Assembly (NCBI GenBank): GCA_964564785.1
Contig: CAZMCT010000134.1
Location: 1-9,691, forward strand
DNA length: 9,691 nt
Direction of reading: 5' to 3'
Source of the DNA: CAZMCT01 sp964564785
GTDB taxonomy: Bacteria; Planctomycetota; Phycisphaerae; UBA1845; Fen-1342
Shown: positions 5,356-9,691 of the stretch, in pieces
Layout: each line of letters begins with the position of its first letter
How positions within the stretch are numbered: position 1 is the stretch's first letter
Notes under the pieces: generated by a model
What the model was told of the DNA's origin: nothing
What the model saw: only the letters and a program-made list of their open reading frames with translations
The model's database searches: none
Translations under genes and position numbers: made by a program

Positions 5356-6837
5356 TTATTCGACCTCGCCGGCGGCGGCGTGACGGGCGCGGCCCGCGCC
5401 GCCGGGTTGTTTCGCGCCCTGCTGCTCCGCCTGGCTCTTCTCGAACTCCTGCCGCGATACGAATTGCATGCCGGCCAGCCAGGTATCGCGATCCCCTTGC
5501 CGCACGCGGACGACGCAGGCCAGCGGATTCGGGCGGCCGGGGCGCGCGAGCTCGATCTCGAGCACGTCATTGAGCGAGAGCGGCCAGGGCGTGCGGAATT
5601 GGATGCCGCTGCGGCTGAGATCGACCGTCTCGAGCGTGAACCAGTCGCCCTCGCGCACCGCGTAACTCTTGTACTGGCGGACGAAGCGGACGCGGAGCGT
5701 CCGGACGAAGGCCGCGCGTTCGAAGCGGCGCAGGTTCTCGCCGGCAAGGCTGTGGGCCCCGCGGGCGGCCGCGTGGGCCCGGGGCAGCGGTGCGGACTCG
5801 ACGAGATCGCCCAGGGCGAGGGGTCCGGGGTCGAACGTTTCGGGGACGGCGCGTTCGGGGTCTTCGGACAGCAGCCGGTCGACGAGGGCGGCCCACGCCT
5901 CGAAGATCTGGGGGTCGAGGTGCTTGCCGACGCTCTCGCGCATGATCTCGAGAGCGCGGCGCGGAGGCGTGGGGCCGCGGTACGGGCGGGTGGAGGCGAT
6001 CGCGTCGTAGACGTCGACGACGGCGCAGATGCGGGCGGGGATGCCGATCTCGTCGCCCTTCAGGCCGCGGGGGTAGCCGCTGCCGTCGAGCCGCTCGTGG
6101 TGGTCGCGGGCCATCTCGAGCACTTCGGCCGGCATGCCCACCTGTTGCGCGAGCTCTTCGTAGCCGGCGACAGGATGCTGAGACATCACCGCCCACTCGG
6201 TGGGTTTGAGCTTGCCGGACTTGTTGAGCAGTGCCTGGGGAATCAGCCGCTTGCCCACGTCGTGCAACAGCGCGCCTTGCACCAGGCGCGACTGGAAGTC
6301 GGGATCGTCGGGGTAGAGCTCGCGCGCCAGCAGCGCGGTCGCGACGCCCGTATTCACCAGGTGCGTGACGGTGTAGTAGTCGTGGGCCGACATGTCGAGC
6401 AGGTACGAGAAGTCGCTGCTCGACTCGGACGACCAGCGCACGAACTGGCGGCTGACGTCCTCGATCATCGTCAGGTGCACGCCCTCGCCCGGGAACAGCA
6501 GCAGTTCCTGGATCATCTGCTGGCACGACTGTCGCACGAGCCGGGCCCGCTCCTCGCGGCTGCGCTGCGGGTCGGAAAACAGTCGCTCGAGCCGATCGCA
6601 GAGCGTCTTGCGGTACGCGGCGTGCTGCGCGACCGGGACGTAGAGGAACTTGACGCCCTGCTCGATCAGCCGCCGGCGGTCCTCGGGCGTGAACTCGACC
6701 CCCGTGGCGCGGTACAGCACGTGCACCGTGCCCGACTTGAGGTACAGGTCCATTTCCAGGATGCGCTCGTCGATGGACTCGAGCGCAACCGGGAAGTAGG
6801 TCGGCGCCGCCTGTTCCGTGATGGTCCCCGCGTCCAT
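5356..6837 (-). CDS. HD-GYP phosphodiesterase fused to a PilZ domain (c-di-GMP)
   Basis: The product is 493 residues. HD-GYP domains hydrolyse cyclic-di-GMP to pGpG or GMP, and PilZ domains bind it. After an N-terminal region of about 145 residues, the catalytic domain (about 150-330) shows LLHDVGKRLIP (His-192, Asp-193, Lys-196), SQHPVAGYE (His-221), DHHERLDGSGYPRGLKGDEI (245-264, GYP at 254-256) and VVDVYDAIASTRPYR. The C-terminal PilZ domain (about 368-462) carries RRFER (Arg-370, Arg-374) and DLSRSG (Asp-406 to Gly-411), the two halves of the c-di-GMP binding signature. No membrane segment or receiver domain is seen, so the protein is likely cytoplasmic. The ATG start has GGAAG five bases upstream. 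An in-frame GTG four codons earlier (6847-6849) is possible. The tail is Gln/Gly/Ala-rich. Confidence 0.95.
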   Translation of the reverse strand: MDAGTITEQAAPTYFPVALESIDERILEMDLYLKSGTVHVLYRATGVEFTPEDRRRLIEQGVKFLYVPVAQHAAYRKTLCDRLERLFSDPQRSREERARLVRQSCQQMIQELLLFPGEGVHLTMIEDVSRQFVRWSSESSSDFSYLLDMSAHDYYTVTHLVNTGVATALLARELYPDDPDFQSRLVQGALLHDVGKRLIPQALLNKSGKLKPTEWAVMSQHPVAGYEELAQQVGMPAEVLEMARDHHERLDGSGYPRGLKGDEIGIPARICAVVDVYDAIASTRPYRGPTPPRRALEIMRESVGKHLDPQIFEAWAALVDRLLSEDPERAVPETFDPGPLALGDLVESAPLPRAHAAARGAHSLAGENLRRFERAAFVRTLRVRFVRQYKSYAVREGDWFTLETVDLSRSGIQFRTPWPLSLNDVLEIELARPGRPNPLACVVRVRQGDRDTWLAGMQFVSRQEFEKSQAEQQGAKQPGGAGRARHAAAGEVE

Positions 6838-6950
6838 TCGTTCTTCCACAAACCCCTGGATTCATCGGCCCGACCGAGCGTGGGCGACATTTACCGCCCG
6901 CGGACACGCCGGTGTGGCCGAGAACTCGGGCCCGGCCGGCGGCCTCCGCG

Positions 6951-6981
6951 TTTATCGGGCCCGGCGGGGTGCGGCGTTGAC
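6951..6981 (-). promoter_or_regulatory. Promoter-like motif GTCAA-N18-CCGATAAA, copy 2
   Basis: On the minus strand GTCAA (6977-6981) and CCGATAAA (6951-6958) have exactly the spacing of copy 1 at 5048-5078. The motif lies about 114 bases before the HD-GYP start codon. The base before CCGATAA is C here, so the sigma-28-like -10 box matches at seven of eight. Its GTCAA overlaps the plus-strand TTGACG proposed as the -35 box of the divergent lipoprotein gene. Confidence 0.5.
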
Positions 6982-7006
6982 GGGCGGCCGGCGGCGGTGT
7001 TAAAAG
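6977..7006 (+). promoter_or_regulatory. Promoter of the TPR lipoprotein gene
   Basis: TTGACG (6977-6982, five of six) is separated by 18 bases from TAAAAG (7001-7006, four of six). Transcription would start near 7013, at the edge of a perfect inverted repeat GACCGC-TCGGC-GCGGTC (7012-7028). That repeat could be an operator or a 5' hairpin. Confidence 0.45.
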
Positions 7007-7072
7007 GAACTGACCGCTCGGCGCGGTCTGTAACAGCGTTCCGCGACTTTGGCGGCGAGGTGAGCGGCACCC

Positions 7073-8074
7073 ATGTGGAAGACGACGCGCGCGGCGGTCG
7101 GCGGGTGGGCAGTATTGCTGGTGGGCATGTGCGCGGGCTGCGTGGTCACGCATGAACTGGCGAAGGTGAGCCTGGCCCAGGGTGACGCGGCCCTGGCGCG
7201 GCGTGACCTGGACGCGGCGCTGGCGGAGTTCCGCGAGGTCGTGCAGCTCGATCCGCAGTTTGCGGAGGGGCATTACAAGCTGGGGCTGGTCTACAAGGAA
7301 CGCGGGCAGCTCGAGCAGGCCGCCGGCGCCCTCCAGGAGGCCGTGCGGCTCGAGCCGACCGACCCGCGGCCGGTGTTCGAGCTGGCCGAAGTCTACCGGC
7401 TGCTGGAGCGGATGACGCAGGCGATCCGGGCGTACGCGCTGGCGTGCGAGCTGGCGCCGCAGGACTTTCAGATGCGGTTGCGGCTGGCGACGTGCTATCA
7501 CCGGGTGGGCGAGCTGGACAAGGCGGCGGAGAGCTACCAGGCGGCGATCAAGCTCCGGCCCGACAGCGCGCTGGCCAGAAGCAACCTGGGCGCGGTGCTC
7601 CAGTCCCAGGGCAAGCTGTATGAAGCGATCAAGGCCTACAAGCAGTCGCTGGAGTGCGAGGAGCAGCAGCCGCTGGTGCTCGTCAACCTGGCGACCGTGT
7701 ACCTGAACCAGGAGCGCTGGGAGACGGCCCACCGCACGCTCAAGGTCGCGCTACAGCTGGACCCGGATTGCTCGGCCGCCCATGAGCGCCTGGGCTATAC
7801 GCTCTGGCGCGAGGGGGCGCACGAGCCCGCGGCCGAGAGCTACCGCAGGGCGATCGAGCTCGACCCGACGAACGCGGCGGCTCACGCGGGACTGGGTGTC
7901 GTGCTGATGACCCTCTACCTCGATCATGCGGAGAATGCGGAACTCTTGAGCAGCGCGGTCGAGGCCTGGCACCGCAGTCTCGAGCTCAACCCGGACCAGC
8001 CGAAACTGCGGGCCCTGGTCGAGAAGTATCGGCCAAAGTACGAGCGCCCCCCGCTGGATCTCGAGCAGGGGTGA
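7073..8074 (+). CDS. TPR-repeat lipoprotein
   Basis: The product is 333 residues, with a strong ribosome site GAGGTGAG (7057-7064) eight bases before the ATG. The N-terminus is a lipoprotein-type signal: Lys-3 and Arg-6, a hydrophobic core (AVLLVGM), then CAGC with Cys-23 as the likely lipidated residue. Cys at position -3 makes the lipobox slightly atypical. From about residue 32 to 312 there are about eight consecutive 34-residue TPR units with the usual small-residue and Pro positions, for example YKLGLVYKERGQLEQAAGAL, SNLGAVLQSQGKLYEAIKAY and ERLGYTLWREGAHEPAAESY. The last unit has a short insertion around LYLDHAENAELLSS. TPR proteins mediate protein contacts, and here the inferred place is membrane-anchored. 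No partner is identified. The gene is divergent from the HD-GYP gene, and their promoters overlap. Confidence 0.92.
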   Translation: MWKTTRAAVGGWAVLLVGMCAGCVVTHELAKVSLAQGDAALARRDLDAALAEFREVVQLDPQFAEGHYKLGLVYKERGQLEQAAGALQEAVRLEPTDPRPVFELAEVYRLLERMTQAIRAYALACELAPQDFQMRLRLATCYHRVGELDKAAESYQAAIKLRPDSALARSNLGAVLQSQGKLYEAIKAYKQSLECEEQQPLVLVNLATVYLNQERWETAHRTLKVALQLDPDCSAAHERLGYTLWREGAHEPAAESYRRAIELDPTNAAAHAGLGVVLMTLYLDHAENAELLSSAVEAWHRSLELNPDQPKLRALVEKYRPKYERPPLDLEQG

Positions 8075-8101
8075 GCCCCGCGCCTCCGTGGCGAGTCCGC
8101 T

Positions 8102-8119
8102 CCGGCGTATCGACGCCGG
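8102..8119. terminator. Stem-loop between convergent genes
   Basis: CCGGCGT-ATCG-ACGCCGG is a perfect 7 bp stem with a tetraloop. It lies 28 bases after the lipoprotein stop codon and 30 bases beyond the stop of the minus-strand gene at 8149. It is symmetrically placed to serve both genes, but has no U-run on either strand. Confidence 0.45.
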
Positions 8120-8148
8120 CAGGGCCGCCCCGCATGGCGTTCCGCGGT

Positions 8149-8550
8149 TTATCGAACCAGCCCGCGGGTCGCTTCCGCCTTCACGAACGCCGGCGCGCGG
8201 CGGTCGAGACGGACGCAGCCGCGGCACAGCCGGTCGTCCACGCGCACCGACCGCCCCACCGGCAGCAGCATCTTGACGGCCAGCAGCGCGCCGCCCGCGG
8301 TCCACGCCTGCTCGGCCTGCGGCAACAACCCGAGCCAGCCGCGGGCGATGATCCAGCCGATCATCGCGATCAGCGTCAACGTCGCGAGCAGCAGTATCTG
8401 GCCGGCCAGGCGCGGTCGGCGGCGGTGACGGGCGCAGAGGCCGTACGAGAGCCGGTCACGATCGCCCGGTTCGCCGCCCAGGAACGATACGCGGTCCGAC
8501 TCGCGTGGCCCCGCCGGCGCGGCTAACCTGTGGCGCCAGGTGTTGTCCAA
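8149..8550 (-). CDS. Small membrane protein with paired Cys/His motifs, unknown family
   Basis: The start is uncertain. A TTG at 8548-8550 gives 133 residues but lacks a ribosome site, and the frame stays open upstream to 8697. Codon use with strong third-position G/C, and a convincing membrane helix, support the body of the gene. There is a basic, polar N-terminal part with LCARH (Cys-39, His-42). A strong helix follows (about 50-68, ILLLATLTLIAMIGWII), then a weaker hydrophobic stretch (about 83-98). The C-terminal part has RLCRGC (Cys-109, Cys-112). The Cys-x2-His and Cys-x2-Cys pairs lie just outside the two helices and could bind one metal if both face the same side. The sequences around the pairs are loosely alike (DRL..G.C then basic residues). 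I do not recognise a named family. Confidence 0.6.
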   Translation of the reverse strand: MDNTWRHRLAAPAGPRESDRVSFLGGEPGDRDRLSYGLCARHRRRPRLAGQILLLATLTLIAMIGWIIARGWLGLLPQAEQAWTAGGALLAVKMLLPVGRSVRVDDRLCRGCVRLDRRAPAFVKAEATRGLVR

Positions 8551-8636
8551 CGGGTGACGGCGGCCGGCCGCGCGGCCTGGCGGGGCCGGCCGCCCGCCGA
8601 GAATCGGTGTGATCGGACACTGTGCGAGGAAAAAAC

Positions 8637-8822
8637 ATGGTGCGGCAATGGCGCAGGGCGGTCTTGCGGGGGCTGATGGGGCTGGTGCTGCTGGCACCGG
8701 CCACGTCGCCGGCGTTCGTCTGCGATTTTGAGGACGGGTGGCTGTCGATCTTCCGCGCGCCCGGGGGATTTGACGACGATGGCGAATGGGAGGACGACTT
8801 CGAAGACGTGTTCGACGACTAG
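8637..8822 (+). CDS. Small exported protein with acidic C-terminal tail
   Basis: The product is 61 residues. The ATG has GAGGA six bases upstream (8626-8630), better than the in-frame GTG at 8622. It has a classic signal peptide: basic start (RQWRR), hydrophobic core (LMGLVLLAP), then ATSPA as a likely cleavage site near residue 26. The mature part would be only about 35 residues, with a single Cys-29. Eleven of the last 16 residues are Asp or Glu, with aromatic residues (Phe-45, Trp-51, Phe-55, Phe-59) spaced through them. An exported metal- or cation-binding or electrostatic role is possible but speculative. It is divergent from the Cys-motif membrane protein gene. A T5 run (GCGTTTTTG) follows the stop, but without a clear hairpin before it. 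Confidence 0.65.
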   Translation: MVRQWRRAVLRGLMGLVLLAPATSPAFVCDFEDGWLSIFRAPGGFDDDGEWEDDFEDVFDD

Positions 8823-8889
8823 GATGGGGAGGCGTTTTTGTTCATCCGCCCGCGGCGCGCCCGGCCGCGGTCGGTGAGCGGTCTAGCGC

Positions 8890-8911
8890 CGGCGACGGCC
8901 CGGTGTCGCCG
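8890..8911. terminator. Stem-loop between convergent genes
   Basis: CGGCGAC (8890-8896) pairs with GTCGCCG (8905-8911) around an 8-base loop. It sits just beyond the stop codon of the hydrolase gene (8915) and about 70 bases after the acidic small protein. No U-run follows on the minus strand, so it is a weak terminator candidate. Confidence 0.35.
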
Positions 8912-8914
8912 TGC

Positions 8915-9691
8915 TCAGCGCTTGCGCGCGCGGAGCAGGTAGTAGCTCTTGCGTTCCAGTTGTCCGGGGGAAGTGCGGTTGCGCTCGGGGGCGGACTCCC
9001 CGGCCAGGGTGCGCCGCAGATCGGACAGAACCTCCGGGCTGTCGAGATGATAGAAGTGACCCAACAGGTCGCGGTCGACCTGCGTAACATCGATCGACTC
9101 GACCTGGTTGAGCAGCTCGGGCTCCAGGCAGGGGCAGTCGCTGGAGCCAAGCCGGCGGTAGCCGAAGATCCACTGCGCGAGATCCAGGACGCGGTCGCTG
9201 GATGAGAAGTAGATCGTGGTGCGCTCCGCGGCCCGGGCCAGCAGCGGGGCGAAACTGCGCTCAAACACGCCGGTGTCCTCGTCGGGCGCGACCAGCACGA
9301 TCTGCCCGAACCACTTGCCGTCCTCCAGCGGAGGAATCACGGGCACGCCGCTATCCGACGGAAGGCAGCGGCGGGCGAGAAACTCTTTCACGCCCCGCAC
9401 GACGATCCGGGCCCCCATGCTGTGGCCGAGCACGTGGATACGTTGGCGGCCCGACCGCAGGTGGATGCGCTCGAGCAGGTCGACGAAATCCGGAACACTC
9501 CACTCGGCGTTGATGCTGTCGACGAAGTAGCTGAGGTACAGGCCGCGGGTGGGCCAGGTAAAGACCACCACCTCGCCGCCGAACGCCAGGTCGTGCGCGA
9601 GCTGCGCGGCGTCGCGGACGGCGCCGCGGGGCGTGGCCGCGTAGCCGTGCACATACAGCAGAACGTCTTGCTCGGCCTCGCGGGTCCCGGG
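8915..9691 (-). CDS. DUF900-type alpha/beta hydrolase (N-terminus beyond window)
   Basis: The visible 258 residues run in frame to the right edge, so the start lies outside; the in-frame GTG at 9652 is inside a core strand and is not a start. The fold signature is clear. LLYVHGYAATPR (11-22) is the oxyanion-type His-Gly strand turn, followed by a region with FTWPTRG and a NAEW segment. VLGHSMGARIVV (87-98) is the nucleophile elbow with Ser-91. APDEDTGVF (135-143) and YFSSSDRVLDLA (161-172) supply Asp candidates. GHFYHLDS (211-218) supplies His-212 or His-215. This matches the DUF900 family of uncharacterised serine esterase-like hydrolases; the substrate is not predictable. Whether it has a signal peptide or lipobox cannot be seen. 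The C-terminus is basic (LLRARKR). Confidence 0.9.
   Translation of the reverse strand, partial: PGTREAEQDVLLYVHGYAATPRGAVRDAAQLAHDLAFGGEVVVFTWPTRGLYLSYFVDSINAEWSVPDFVDLLERIHLRSGRQRIHVLGHSMGARIVVRGVKEFLARRCLPSDSGVPVIPPLEDGKWFGQIVLVAPDEDTGVFERSFAPLLARAAERTTIYFSSSDRVLDLAQWIFGYRRLGSSDCPCLEPELLNQVESIDVTQVDRDLLGHFYHLDSPEVLSDLRRTLAGESAPERNRTSPGQLERKSYYLLRARKR

Noticed and set aside
6838..6950. c-di-GMP riboswitch in the HD-GYP leader
   Set aside because: The GEMM-type conserved blocks were not found; only GC-rich stems are present.
5380..7155. 591-codon plus-strand and 721-codon minus-strand open frames over the HD-GYP region
   Set aside because: Both are shadows of the HD-GYP gene and cross into its promoter and the lipoprotein gene. 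The HD-GYP frame holds all the conserved motifs.

Overview
This is a GC-rich bacterial chromosomal window carrying eight supported protein genes and one tRNA. There is no phage gene, transposase, plasmid function or CRISPR array. The most likely source is a Planctomycetota-type or similar high-GC bacterium. That is inference: a ClpS and a RibBA with atypical residues, TPR-rich exported proteins, a DUF900-type hydrolase, short weakly conserved promoters and a high G/C bias at third codon positions. No marker gene in the window settles the taxonomy.

Left part (1-3742). A TPR-type exported protein on the minus strand runs off the left edge (1-1251). A minus-strand clpS (1541-1867) lies divergent from ribBA (2188-3450), across a 320-base region that holds a TAGAAT -10 box for each gene. 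Two related inverted-repeat elements (1335-1453 and 3510-3650) bracket the clpS-ribBA pair.

Middle (3743-7072). A minus-strand gene for a long coiled-coil protein (3743-4918) is followed by a plus-strand CAU-anticodon tRNA (5268-5342). The tRNA is convergent, with a 13-base gap, with a minus-strand gene for an HD-GYP phosphodiesterase fused to a PilZ domain (5356-6837). Upstream of both minus-strand genes is the same spaced motif, GTCAA-N18-CCGATAAA. Its right half resembles a sigma-28 (FliA/WhiG) -10 box. This is the most interesting regulatory signal in the window.

Right part (7073-9691). A plus-strand TPR lipoprotein gene (7073-8074) is convergent with a small minus-strand gene for a two-helix membrane protein with paired Cys/His motifs (8149-8550). 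Divergent from that is a tiny plus-strand gene for a secreted protein with a very acidic tail (8637-8822). The window ends inside a minus-strand DUF900-type alpha/beta hydrolase (8915-9691).

Neighbouring genes mostly alternate in strand or sit far apart, so most look like single-gene transcription units. Riboflavin synthesis (ribBA), N-degron proteolysis (clpS) and cyclic-di-GMP signalling (HD-GYP-PilZ) are the recognisable functions. I did not find a clear new multigene system. The best leads are the shared promoter-like motif, the altered ligand-pocket residues in ClpS and RibBA, and the small Cys-motif and acidic proteins.
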